From assembly GCA_030268105.1 (NCBI GenBank), contig BSDZ01000014.1, positions 3,787,501 through 3,851,500 on the forward strand: DNA of 64,000 nt. The letters are read 5' to 3'. Both the position numbers and the translations under genes were made by a program. This document shows, one piece after another, positions 1-23,583 of this stretch. Below the pieces are notes generated by a model. That model worked only from the letters and a program-made list of their open reading frames with translations, was not told the origin of the DNA and did no database searches. Origin of the DNA: Volvox africanus. Taxonomy: Eukaryota; Chlorophyta; Chlorophyceae; Chlamydomonadales; Volvocaceae. Every line of letters starts with the position of its first letter. Within the stretch, counting starts at the first letter, position 1.

Positions 1-2
1 CT

Positions 3-3000
3 CCCCTGGATACCAAACCGTCCGTGGATGACCTGCAGGTGGGGCTGGTGGATGGGGTGTTGAGGCCCCTCTGTGGTGTGGCAGGCTGGGCTGGGCTGGG
101 TGCGCGTCAGCGCAGGATACAGATGGAAAGGCCATGCAAGTGCGATGGTATCAAGTGGGAAGGGTCACAAGGACGCTACTCCTGTTGCTGGTTTGGTTGT
201 CTTGAGATGCGGTGTGGATGCCAAAAACTGGGTCCGCGTTTCCAAGCTACATACTGGGCAGAGTCGGTTGGTTGGTTGGTAGGTAGATAAGGTGGTCGTA
301 CATGGCCCATCTTCCCCCCTAATTCGACATGTTTCCTGCACAGTGGTGGATTCGTCATTATGGTCTGGAAATATCAATTTGAGAAAAGGATTGCCTTGAT
401 TGACTGGTGATTGCAGGCTGGCAATTTCAACTTCTCCACCCACCTGGTGGTGGATTACAGCAAACCGACCCACGGGTCGCCGACAACGCCGGGGCAACGG
501 CTGCAGATGGGCGAAAAGAGCGATGGCAGCGGCGAAGAGGAGCCGGATAGCGGCGGGGACGGGGACGATGGGGACAGCCTCAGCAGTGTCGGTAGTAGCG
601 GCATGGGGTATGACACGTCAGCGGCGGAGCAGGAGCTCGAGCGTCGTCGAAGCAGCATGACGGGGGCATTGATGCCGAAATCGCTGGGCGGCAGTACCTC
701 GGGAGTGATACACGGCTCCGTGCCGTCGCAGCCCCGGTCTGGAGGCGGTGGCAGCCGAAGGCCGCCGCTCCCACCGCCGAGTCGGCAGGGCTCGAGCAGC
801 CGCTACGCCAGCGAGAGCGGCTCAGGTCCTACAACGGGACCACCGCCCTCTAACCAACTACTGCCGCTCCAACCACCGCAACCGACGGGGGGCATGCCCT
901 CTCGCGCAGCCGCATGGTCGGGAACTGTTCTTTCGAAGCTGGGGCTGGCGTTTGGCCGCGACCGTGGCAGCGGCGCCGCGACCATTGACCCACGGGACGG
1001 TAGTACGTTCGCTCGGAATTCAGCCGCTGGCAGCTTGCAACTGCCAATACCGTTGTTCCGGCCACCAACGATGGGGACGGGGGCGGGTTCAGATGCGGCC
1101 TTCAGCGACAGGGCTCTGGAGGGGCAATTGGCAGCCGGCGGCGAGTTGGGCCCTATGCGCAGTGACGCGGCCGGAGGTTCCAGCGGCAGCTACTACCGGT
1201 GCGTCCAAAACCAGAAACTCCGCCGAAATGCCTTCAAGGCTTTGCTTTTACACCGCCCTGGTTGTCGATTGCCGTATTGGTTGATAAAACTGATGTCTGT
1301 GTCAAGTAAACCACAGCCCCACACCTGTCCCCGTACGCCGCAAACCCTCGTGCCGCTGCCGTTCACCAATGCGGGCGGGCGGGCGGGGTTGGGGATGGGG
1401 ATTGTAGGGAGCTTTGCTGCTTAGGCATGGTCAGCTTCGCGCCGTAAGGTCCTCACACCACGATGTCAACGCCGGCGGATTCTGGTAGCTTCTGAAGTTT
1501 TGGCACCTCTTGGTGCGTCTCGTTCTTCTTCTTCTCGGCGCCTCCTTACGTGCTTGTGTATGTAATCATACACTATCCCCCTCACCCCTATCCCCCCTCA
1601 CCGCTCGACTGCAGGTACGTGTTCGACCCGGCTGACGTCCAGGCGGAGATGGAGGTGACTGCCCGGGTGCGTCGGGCCGCGGCGGAGGCGCTCATGGAGG
1701 CCAACTCGAAGCTGGCGGAGGCGAAGGCGGCGCAGGCGGCTCTGCAGCAACAAGTGGAGCAGGCCAAACAACTGGAGCAGGTAGGGGGGGAGGGAAGGCG
1801 AATACACGAGTCCTGGTACTGCTGCTGAGGAGTGCAATCACTAATCGTGGGGTGGGGAAGTTGCAAGGTGATGCGGAGGCGGTGCTGTGTTCACGGTTCC
1901 ATATTCGGGTGGTATCTCAACAACGGTGGGGTCCTTCCTCTTCCCCTTCTCCCCCTTCTCCCCCTTCTCTCCCTTCTTCCCCTTCTCCCCCTTCTCCCCC
2001 TTCTCTCCCTTCTTCCCCTTCTCCCCCTTCTCCCCCTTCTTCCCCTTCTCCCCCTTCTTCCCCTTCTCCCCCTTCTTCCCCTTCTTCCCCTTTTCTCTAC
2101 CCTTTTTTCTGCCTTTCACTCTTTCTCTTTGCTCTCTTGGATCAGGAGCTGGAGGTTCTCCGCGCAGATTGTTCCGCAGCACAGGCCGCCAAAGCCGCCA
2201 TGGAGGACGAAATGGCGACAGCGCGGCGGCAGCTTGAGGCTATGAAGGAAACGGAGGCCAGCCTGCAGGTGTGTTGGGGCGCCTGGGTACTGCGCAGTGG
2301 ATACTGGGTTTCGCCAGTTATCACTCTGAGCCATGGCGGCCCCGCAGCGTACATGTGCGTAACCCTGTGGAGGAGAGACTGCTCCAGACCGCTAGAGGGG
2401 TTAGCAGGGGTTTCTCTCTTTCACTCTCTCCATACCTATCTATGTATCTATATATGTGGGGGGGGGTATAATATCAAGCATACACGTATATATGCACGCA
2501 CGGTTATGTCAGGGAGGAGGAGGGGAGGGGAGCGGAGGGGAGGGGAGGGGAGCGGAGGGGAGCGGAGGGGAGGGTGCAATCTGGTTAAGGGCGCGATGCC
2601 GGAGGAGAAGAGTGGCCCGATGTAGGTCCTGAAGGGGCTGGAAAGGGGGGAAAGTCCAGGGAGAGGATCAACAGAAGCGGAAAGTTGTTGAGACGAACCC
2701 TAACGAAACCAACGACCTAAACGGACGGGGATTCTGAGAAGTGATGGCGAAAACAACGACAACGATAACAACGGATTTCTCGTGGGCCCGGTCCCTTCCT
2801 GGCTGTTTGGTTGACAGGCCGAGCTGGAGGGTGTTCGCAGCCAGGCCGACATTTGGCGGTCGTCCAAAGGAGGCGAGTCGGAGAAGCTGAAGCAGGAGAA
2901 CACGTTGCTGAGGAGCCAACTAACGAACAGGTATATGCGGCCCGGGGTGGGGGTGGGGTGGGGTTATGTGTGTGTGTATGGCAGGTGGGTGAGCGGTTAG

Positions 3001-6000
3001 GATTCCGTCGTGTTGCAAGGGGTCCGGCGGGAAGTATCACTTCTTTCGCTGCTTGCTCCCGGGCTGCTCGTTGGAGCGGAACCAGCTGATCCGAGCTGGG
3101 ATCAGAGGGGGCGGGGGGATCAGAGGGGGTGGGGGTAGGCCAGCCAGGCTGAGCCGGACGGAGGGGAGAAACGGCTTTCATGGTTGTGCTCAACCGGCAG
3201 TCGGGTTCGGCAGTCATCTCAGGAAAACACACCAAACACATCGAATCAAATATTACTCTGAAGGGCCCGGGGACGATGCCCCAGCCCGGCCTGCATTTTC
3301 ACGCACCTTCATCGCTAGACGTCGTCCTCCACCATATTGCGGGTAGCCATACTTGACAGCAGCAGCGTCTATAGAGGTGTGCATCATGTCTCGTTTATTC
3401 GACTTCCCTCCCATAGCTTTCTCTTTTACAGCATCAGTCCGCTGTCTCTGAACGTGTCGGGCCTTACGTATCGCATGTACACGATAGCGGTTTCCTTCCC
3501 CGTCCCTCGTCACTCACTTTTGCATCCGCCGTCTCGGGTGTGGCTTCGCCAGGTCCTAACCCAAATTCTCAAGCAAGTGACGGTTCCCACTCGAAATGGG
3601 ATCGCCATCGTCCCGCTTGTAACCCCACCCCGCCCCACACCACCTCAATCCATGATCTCCGTGTGCCCCCACTCACCACCACCTTCAGGCTGAGCGAGCT
3701 CCAGTCGTGCAGGTCGCGGCTGAGCGAGGGGGAGGCGGAGCGGCAGAGGCTGTTGCGGGAGGCAGAAGAGCTGAGAAATAAGGTACGGGACAGGGACAGG
3801 GACAGGGACGGACTTCGGTTCCCCCAATCCCCGGGTCACCCCCTGAGGAGGTTCTGAGTCCTGCACTCGGGACGCAACCTCCGACTCAATCATCGTACAA
3901 GGAGTACCCCCCCTGAATCCCACACTCTCCCCCGGGGTCATAACTTCGCCAACGGTGACCTCATTTCTTTGGCCGTCCCTGACGACGTGGCTACCAGCGA
4001 GGTACCCTCTAAACCTCCTAAACCTGTCTCGCGGCTCAGCTGATGCAACATGCAATCCCTTCTTCCTCGCTGTTCCTCGATGTATAAAGCACATGAGCGC
4101 TTTAAAGCACACACATAAACACACACGCTCACATATGCCCGTGCTTGCTTGCGGTGTTCTTGACGATTCAGATTCAGTGGTTGACCAAGATCAACCTGCA
4201 GCTGGAGACGGCCGCCTCGCAGCTGAACGACACCCGCCGTGCCGCGTCTGAGTGGCAGGAGCGCTTCATGCGGGAGCGCAATGTGCGGAGGAGGCTCCAC
4301 GACCAGCTGCAGCTGCTGCGAGGAAACATACGGGTCATGTGCAGGTCAGGAGGGGAGGGGAGGGGAGGGGAGGGGAGGGGAGGGGAGGGGAGGGGAGGGG
4401 AGGGGAGGGGAGGGGAGGGGAGGGGAGGGGAGGGGAGGGGAGGGGAGGGGAGGGGAGGGGAGGGGAGGGGAGGGGAGGGGAGGGGAGGGGAGGGGAGGGG
4501 AGGGGAGGGGAGGGGAGGGGAGGGGAGGGGAGGGGAGGGGAGGGGAGGGGAGGGGAGGGGAGGGGATAAAACCCTTAACCAGTTCCTTCCGGATATGGGG
4601 ACGTAGGTGAGGCTCTTTGGCATCGTCCCCCAGCAGTATGACATTCAAGTATTCACACACCCTTCTTCGTGGCCTTCCTCCAGGGTACGGCCCGTGACTG
4701 TGGGTCAGCGGGACATGGTGAGCTATCCGTTGGAGGGGCTGCTGGCCATAAGCCCCCCGGACAAGAAGTATCAGGTGAGGGGTTGTGAGGGGAGGGACAA
4801 AAGGCAGGGAGGAGACGGGGGAAGCGGAATTGACGGGGGAGACTGCATGAAGACGGGGGAAACTGCATGTGAAGGCCCCAGAGCTGTAATTGGGGGGGGA
4901 GGGAGCGAAGAAAGGGGAGGGGGGGAGAGAAGGAAGGGACACAAGGTGAGAGGGGGGATAAGCTGTGCGAAGAAGCCTGCTATGTACGGACTTAGTAATC
5001 AGCGGTATTTCACTTATACAGTTATACTAATTGAAATATGTTAGTAGTCCCTCCCATGTGCGGTCCCCTCACCATTCCTTCTCCTCTGATGCCTTTGCTC
5101 CCTCGTGTTGATTCATTTGTCGTTCCTTTTCTCCCTCTGCAGCTCACCCCAAAACCCCCTTCTGATGTGCTTAAAGCTGAAGCCACCAAGCGTATACCTG
5201 CTAACCAGGCCTTCTGGCTCTTTTCCCTCCGCCACCCCTGGCCTCCCAACCCCTGGCCTCCCAACCCCTGGCCTCCCAACCCCTGGCCTCCCAACCCCTG
5301 GACCAGGAGTTTGAGTTCGACCACGTCTTTGTGCCCTCCGCCAGCCAGTCAGCGGTGTTTGAGGAGGGGGTCGCGCCCCTGGTGCGCGGCGTGACGGAGG
5401 GCCGCAACGCCTGTGTCCTCGCGTACGGCCAGGCCGGCAGTGGCAAGACGTACACCCTGCAAGGGGCCCCGGAAGATCCAGGTGGGAGCTGTGGCGGAGT
5501 GGCCACACGGGGGGAGGGACACAAGAATGCGGAGGGGGCAGGGCGTAGTTTTATATATGAGATTGGGCTGCATTGCTCCTGGACATTAACGACATTAACG
5601 ACATTAACGGGAAACGTGGTTTGTTTGTTTTGGCTGAGATGCTGAATGACTGAAAGTGGGTTAGAGGCGGGATGGTCATGTCGTCGGATGAGTCACGACG
5701 GGAGTATGGCCGGTCTGTCTGGGCATCTGTCTGTCTGGGCGTCTCGGGTGCTGTTTGTCTGTTATTACCTTGGCACGGCAGATGGAGAGGTGGTGGGGTT
5801 ACTGCATAAGCGGGGGGTTCCGGAGCCCAGCGCACCTGGCTGCCTGGAGCCCCACCCCACCCCACCCCACCCCACCTGGATAACCAGCACCAGCTGGTAA
5901 TTTGCAATTCGTACTGAAGCGCAATCCCCCGACTGGGCGCAGGGATCTGCCTCCGAGCCCTCAAGGAGCTCCTCCGAATCGCGAAGGAGGAGAGCGGCGG

Positions 6001-9000
6001 AGGGGGCGCGGCTGCCGCCACCACCGCCGCCTCCGCGGTCCCCAGTCGCTGCTCGTCCAACCCCGGAGATGTGACCTCCGCTGACACCGGCGATGCAGCC
6101 GCTGTGGAGGGCGAGGGCGCGGCTACAGGAACCGACGCCACCACCGTCCCCGATATCCAGCTGCTGGTGCCGGCGGCGGCGGCGGCCGATGCTTTTGCCA
6201 CGAGCCGGGGGCGGTACAGCTTTTCGTTTTCAATGCTTCAAATTCATAACGAGGAGGTGTACGACCTCCTGGCTCCAGGGGTGGGCGAGGAGGGTGGTGC
6301 CGCGGTGAAGGCGCTGGAGGTGTCGACGTGTGGTGAGTGAAACTGTCGAAGAGTACGGCGGTGGAGGAAGTTGGATGGAGCCCAGCATAACTCGAGTGCC
6401 GTAAAAGACAGCCGGAAGAGAGGGGGGAAGGGGGAAAATCTGGACGTCCTTTGGACTGAGGCGATGCACGTGAAGAGACAGTCGTACCCTCAATTGGCCG
6501 CAAAATAACCACAGCCTAGTTCCTCAACCCACCTCCAACCCCGCAGCCCAGTCCCCGCGCTCCTCTCTCTTTCTCCTCTTCCCCAAACCTCCCAAACCGC
6601 GCACCCCCCCCTCCAAACCACCAAACCCCCACGCTTCACTCACGGCCTCCTCCTTCCCGTCTGCCTTCTCGTTGCCAGGTCCGGGGGAGCTGCCCCCGGG
6701 CGCCGACCGGGTGCCCGGAACCACCTGGCGGCCCGTGGTCAGTGTCGAAGGCGGGGAGGCACTGCTCCAGGAGGGCGGCCGAAACCGTGCCGCCATCGCC
6801 TTGGTCCTAAACGCCCCAAACAATCGCAGTCACGTGCTCATGTCGGTGCGGGTTGAGGTGGCGGCGGTCGCCACCGACGGGGCCCGGCCCACTGTTAGCA
6901 CACTTCACTTTGCAGATTTGGCGGGTGCGTGGAGCGGGGAAGGGGATGGGGTTTGGGGGAAAAGGGATTGAGGCAAAAGGAACGCGTCCTGGGAGACGTG
7001 TCCTGGTTTGGGCCATGGACACTGCAGGAGAGTGGTGGGGCTGAACGCCGCGATATATATATATATATATATACAGAGAGAGAGAGAGAGGCAGATTAAC
7101 TGCGTCTGGGGACCTGATTGAGGGCGGCGCGGGGAGACATGTCCGCATTTCTGTTTGGTTCGGCAATACCCCCTTTAAGTGGAACTGGAAACCCCCCACC
7201 GACCCGTGGGTCTGCAGGCTTTGAGCGGGGGGAGAAGAACGACAGCGCGGGGCAGCAAGCCAGGGTACGAGTGTTTGGTGTGTGTTTGTGTGTTTCATGT
7301 GTATTTGGATCCGGGGTAACCTACATCTTCATGTATGTGTTGATATATCTGTCTGTACCTGTATCCATTTCACTCGTCATACCAGAAAAGTGAATTTCGT
7401 TCCTCAAGTACGGACGAAATAAAGCCCCCTCGAATCGCTCCCGTACGATGCAGGAGGCCCACTCCATCAACCGTTCGCTTTCAGTTTTGGGTGACGTCAT
7501 TTCGGCCCTCCAGCGGCGCACCTCCAACGTACCCTTCCGCAACTCGAAGCTGACGTCGGTAGGATGTCAACCGAGCCGTAGGTAGTGGCCGTGGGTTGGG
7601 TTTCCTAGGAAGGACGAATCGTATGCCGTACTTGTTGGATACGTGAGAGGGGTAACGTGCGCTTCAAACCCAAACCTGCGGGTGTCTTTTCCACGGTGCT
7701 TCATTATTATCGTACTTTTGTCTCACTGCGAATGCCGCTTTCTCTCCAGACCCTACCCCCCGTTTTAGTCCCGTTTTCTCGCCTTTACCCGCAATCCTAA
7801 CAGAAACCCGAAACAACTTAACGAGCTTAATGTCCCTATCTTAACCTCCTCCTCACAGGTACTCCAAGATGCCCTATGTGGGGACTCAAAGGTGCGCGGG
7901 TCGGAGGGGGGAGGGAAGGGACAGGGGGGAGGGAAGGGTAAAAGAGATAGCCCTGGTCAGTAGGGATATGCTTAAATGAACGTGGGGTTCAGGGAGAACC
8001 GAACTTCTTTCTGCTTGCCTCTTCTTTTCAGAATGGCCGCATGCGCCACGTGAGAAGGTCATTCGAGGAGCCGTCGGAGAGGGCACCGGATGGTGGGATC
8101 CGAAGGACTGACAGCGAGACGTGCCTAGTGGGGTTGCAATTTGAGACTAGGGGCTGGCTTCCCCACCCCTTGTTGGCTGATTCCTGAGTTAAGAATGGTA
8201 CTGTGGTTTGATGGGTCAACGGCTTGATGGGTCCGCGGGGCCGTACCACATCGCCTCTCCGTCCACTACACCTCCATGCTGGATAGGGCCCCCCGGGGCC
8301 ACAAAACCCCAAAACCCCAAAACCCGGTTTGATGGCGCTAAGGCCGCTCCTCTTCCTCTTATCTGTTTGTGGACGGTGCTCTGCCTTTCTCCCTCCTCCC
8401 CCCTTCCTTTGCCGTTTTTGGTATCTCGGGTCCATAATGTGTTGCATCATGGCCGGATGCCGCCCTGTTGCAGTGGCTTCTACAGAACACCAGCCATAGC
8501 AGGCAGCCGGGAGGAAGAGTGTGCAGCCTCCCCCCTCCTCGTCTTCCTCCCGAAGCTCTGCAAGCTTACGCATTTGGAAAAACGAACGATTTGCTGCTGC
8601 CCAACCTCCCTTTCAGGTACTGCTGCTGTGCAACATTGCGCCCGAGGCCACATCGGCCTCCGAAACCGTCTCCTCCCTGACCTTCGCCAGCCGGGCGGCT
8701 CAGCTGGACCTGGCGACCGCTCGCCGGTCGGCCTCTGTGGAGCGCTTTGACCCCAGTCCGCGGTCGCCAGGACAAGGCTTCCAGGAACGGACGCTGCCGG
8801 AAGGGGGTAGCGCCGGCGGCGGCGTGAGCCGGGGGGCCGCTGCCGCCGCCGTCATTTCTTCGGGGGCGTCATCGCCGCAGCTGCACCTGCTTCAGCCATT
8901 GCCGATTATGAACGGTACTGCGGCAAAGGTACGGGCGGCAGCTGCGGCAGCGGCAGCCGCCGCCGCTATGGCCGCTGCGTCGACGTCCGGCGGCGTTCGA

Positions 9001-9105
9001 ACGTCACAAAGCTTTGTCGGCATGAACCGGATCGTCGTGGGCAGCGGCGGTAGCAGCGGTGGCGGTGCCAGCGGCAGCAGCAGCGGCGGATCTAGCCGCG
9101 CCTGA
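3..9105 (+). CDS. Kinesin-14-type C-terminal motor protein (5' end outside window)
   Basis: Microtubule motor. Exons: 3-38, 417-1198, 1615-1780, 2146-2268, 2818-2930, 3689-3782, 4172-4344, 4684-4774, 5307-5481, 5943-6332, 6679-6924, 7218-7264, 7454-7558, 7859-7891, 8032-8049 (an 18-nt microexon) and 8617-9105; all phases join, giving about 1026 visible residues and stop TGA at 9103. Order: Ser/Gly/Pro-rich region (about residues 13-270), heptad-rich coiled coil (about 275-485), the neck motif [12 protein letters not shown] typical of kinesin-14, then the motor. The motor has P-loop GQAGSGKT (5427-5450), [17 protein letters not shown], switch [31 protein letters not shown] and a final LLLCNIAP block. 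An Ala/Gly/Ser tail of roughly 125 residues follows. Odd points: switch I reads NAPNNRSH instead of NxxSSRSH, and a long low-complexity insert follows [11 protein letters not shown]. The C-terminal motor suggests minus-end direction (family knowledge). Which kinesin-14 subfamily it belongs to is not decided. Confidence 0.9.
1930..2095. repeat. Polypyrimidine (CCCTTCT)-type repeat in kinesin intron
   Basis: Nearly pure C/T tract built from CCCCCTTCT-like units, lying just upstream of the exon starting at 2146. It may act as an extended polypyrimidine tract for that acceptor. Reading frames through it (collagen-like on the minus strand) are artefacts of the repeat. Confidence 0.85.
4349..4566 (+). 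repeat. (AGGGG)n pentanucleotide array, about 43 copies
   Basis: Uninterrupted AGGGG repeat beginning five bases after the splice donor of the exon ending at 4344, in the intron that precedes the first motor exon. The G runs lie on the coding strand, so the pre-mRNA could form G-quadruplexes right at the 5' splice site. Frames through it (Glu-Gly-Arg-Gly-Gly) are not genes. Confidence 0.95.
5235..5306 (+). repeat. 15-bp minisatellite that includes a splice acceptor
   Basis: Four perfect copies of a 15-bp unit (CCCCTGGCCTCCCAA) followed by a partial fifth copy, CCCCTGGACCAG, whose final AG is the acceptor of the kinesin exon at 5307. The 3' splice site of the P-loop exon therefore lies in the degenerate last unit of the array. 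Confidence 0.85.
7053..7092. repeat. (TA)n(GA)n microsatellite
   Basis: A short TA run passes into a GA run within the kinesin intron between the exons ending at 6924 and starting at 7218. No other feature is seen there. Confidence 0.8.
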
Positions 9106-11800
9106 GGCCTTGAGGTCCTGAGGCATTAGTTGGGAGCGAGGGCTGTCGCATGTGCTGTATGCCTCTGAGCCGGCAACGTCGCCAAGACAGCTGGCAGGGT
9201 GGTGGAGGCGGTGCAGCGAGTTGCCCTGCTATCAGAGGCTTGTGCGTCTTCGCCTGGCTTTTCGCACAAGACACTGCCAATTTTGAGGCGGGCGGATGGC
9301 TGCACACGCATGGATGGATGGATAGTGGTGGCTGACGGATAGCGGCGGGGGCCTTGGCGAATGATACCAAGAGATAGAAATATGCACTCTGGGGACTCAC
9401 CGACTCGGCACCATGCGGGTTTTTACTTGGCATGCCCCTCACGCGGTGATGCCGGTGGTGATTTAGCGGCCGGGGGGGAGTGCTCATGCAGCGCTGGGGC
9501 GGTGGTCGTCAGGGGTTGAGGTTAGGGCCTGGAAGCACTGTGTTTCGGCGCCTTTTCCTCGGTTTCCTCCGGCCCTGGCGGGAACAGGAGACGGGGGAAG
9601 AAGAGGGCTCGGCGCGGTGGATGAACCGGCGCGCGAGCAGTGGCCTTGTGAACGGCCCGATACGACGACGACAGATGCAGCAGCATTTTTTGCGATCATT
9701 TTGGATGATTGGATTGATATGTGACACCAACAGCAGCAGTGTGGTGTTCACTTTGTGACACACCATTCGTTCGTATTTGTTCGTGAGTCATTTCTGCGAA
9801 GGGGGGGCCGGGGAAATGAGGAGGGAGGAGGGTATGTTATGAGGCCTGAAGGTAGACATCATAGGACTGGATGCTTGGGGTAGGGTGCATGGGCTCTGGA
9901 GAGGTGGAGCACCCAAGAGGCGACTCGACGCGATGATTGCGCGTTTGGCTGCAGTGCCAGAAATTTAGACATAGTGGCCCCTATCCTGGTGAACGTCGCG
10001 GTTCAGGGTTCAGCTAGGAAGAAGATCGAGAAACACTGCACTTATAGCTGAAGGTGATCCTCATCGTTATGAGAGGTAGCCAGCGTTATTTTTTAGAATC
10101 ATATGCTCTCCAGCCGGATGCCAAACGGGCGCCTGCTGTCCAGCTTCCTGTTGGAAAGAAGGCGGCCGGTGTGGTTGTGGGTCAGATTGTGTCCCTTGGG
10201 CATGAGGACCTGACCGTTAGGGAAGGGGATCGGCAGTTAGTGGTGGCCGTTGGGACGAGTGCTTCCTCGCCCCGGGGTCGGTTACTCGGCTTAGGCTGCG
10301 ATTTGAGGTCATCCACATTCAATTTAATTCGTTACTTTCCTTAGCTGAACTTTTGCCACCATTGGCATCATGAACGGCTTGGGCTGCGTTGCGAAGACAT
10401 GAGGCGAGAATGTGCAATTTTACGTATGGGTATAAGGCCCAGGCTGATGCTCGAGAAGCCCAGGCAAACATCTTCTGGGCGCAACATTCTTTACTTATAT
10501 TCAGCTTTAAAGCTTGCCTTGTGAGTTTCCACACTCGACCCACCAGACTGCGTTATTCCACAAACCAGGCGACGCCGTTTGGCTGTTATTGAAATATATA
10601 TCGCGTCGTTCCAGGTACATACTCGCAGCTCATGTGCGTCATTTAAGAGGTTGCGGGATAAATATGAAGCTGTCAACGGTGGGCCGTTGGGATCCGGGTG
10701 AGAGTCCAACCACTGACGTATCTTTTGTTGCTGGCTGCTCTCCTGTTCTGGTGCCCGTAAAAACTCCTCGTAAATTGACGGCCCTGCACCACTTGGCAGG
10801 AAGAGACCAGTGGGGTCGGTGGGGACTGGGAGATGGCAACGTTCCTTCGCTTACGATGGCACCATGGTACATCGTTGTGGGTTTCCCCTCCCCCCTTGGA
10901 TGCCCAACAAGAGTCGGGGCTGGAAGGAAAACGTGGAGGGAGAGCTGTCTTCCTTAACGCTTGTGTGTATGTGTGTGCGGGTCGGTGCAGTTTAGGTTTT
11001 GGAGGGTCCGCAATTCGCAGACGACGATGGGGCGCCCCAACAGTGGTGTCGTGTTTTGCGTTTCTTGGGCTCGCATCGACTTCTTCGCGGCCCTTCAGTC
11101 CTTCATGGCAGTCCTTAGTGCCATGTATCCTCAGTGCAGCCGATTAACGGCTTACCTGACCTGGCTCCGTCCAGGGGTGCCCTCCGAGACGGCATTCCCC
11201 CCGAGTCGTGACTCCGCCGCTGACCAGCTGCCGCCGACCAACTGCCGCCGAAGATTCGTCTCTCGCTGCAGCTGTTGCTGTATAGGGCTTATACCTATAG
11301 CTATGAGTTGCTTCATTACTGGTGTGGTGTGCAGCCGGGGGGAATGTGGTGTTACAGCCCAGCACGGGAGTACCTGTAGCCTACATGTCCTTGCCTGAAA
11401 CGTTTGATACCATCCACACCTCCGAATTGCCAGCCCAGCTCCACTCACCGCTGCCTCTTAGGACTCCGAAGTTTGTTCCAACAGCCTCTTCGCAATCCCA
11501 AACGAGCTGTACCTCTGCCGCCTACTGCCGCCCACTGCTTCCTCCTGAGGCTATCCCACCTCAGACACACTCAATCTGTTGTTGCCACTTTGGGTCACGC
11601 CCCCTCAAGTTCTCGTACACTCAAGTCACCTTTCTATGCAGCCATGCATCCCCCGACGTCGGTCCGCCCGCTACTAGCGTCTTTGAAGCGCCGCAGGGGG
11701 CTGCTGTTTCCCCTTCCGTGAATGTCCCTTTCGTAATACCCTGATCTACGAATATCATATTGTGTACTGTATTCGTGTGAGCTGACAAACAGCCCAGGCT
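9106..11800. other. Intergenic space between convergent kinesin and RecQ genes
   Basis: About 2.7 kb between the stops of two convergent genes, so it should hold both 3' UTRs. I see no conserved protein motif in any frame; the longest open frames lack family signatures and plausible exon boundaries. On the minus strand a TGTAA, the usual volvocine polyadenylation signal, lies at 11356-11352, about 445 bases after the RecQ stop. No TGTAA was noticed soon after the kinesin stop. Confidence 0.6.
11352..11356 (-). terminator. Candidate TGTAA polyadenylation signal of the RecQ gene
   Basis: TGTAA on the minus strand downstream of the RecQ stop codon. TGTAA is the characteristic poly(A) signal in Chlamydomonas and Volvox. 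A pentamer is weak evidence by itself; its position in the expected 3' UTR is the only support. Confidence 0.35.

Positions 11801-23583
<11,783 letters not shown>

Noticed and set aside
748..1284. 178-codon plus-strand frame
   Set aside because: Shadow frame of the Ser/Gly-rich kinesin exon 417-1198.
1841..2237. Collagen-like Gly-Glu-Lys and Ser-Pro-repeat frames
   Set aside because: Products of the CCCTTCT pyrimidine repeat in a kinesin intron.
4174..4942. Glu-Gly-Arg-Gly and Pro-Leu-Pro-Ser repeat proteins
   Set aside because: Translations of the AGGGG array on both strands; no non-repeat conserved sequence.
8308..8327. CCCCAAAA repeats as telomere-like sequence
   Set aside because: Only two to three units, and CCCCAAAA is a ciliate-type repeat, not the green-algal TTTAGGG/TTTTAGGG.
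10054..10344. 96-codon plus-strand frame between kinesin and RecQ
   Set aside because: No motif, no splice context, and lies in the expected shared 3' UTR space.
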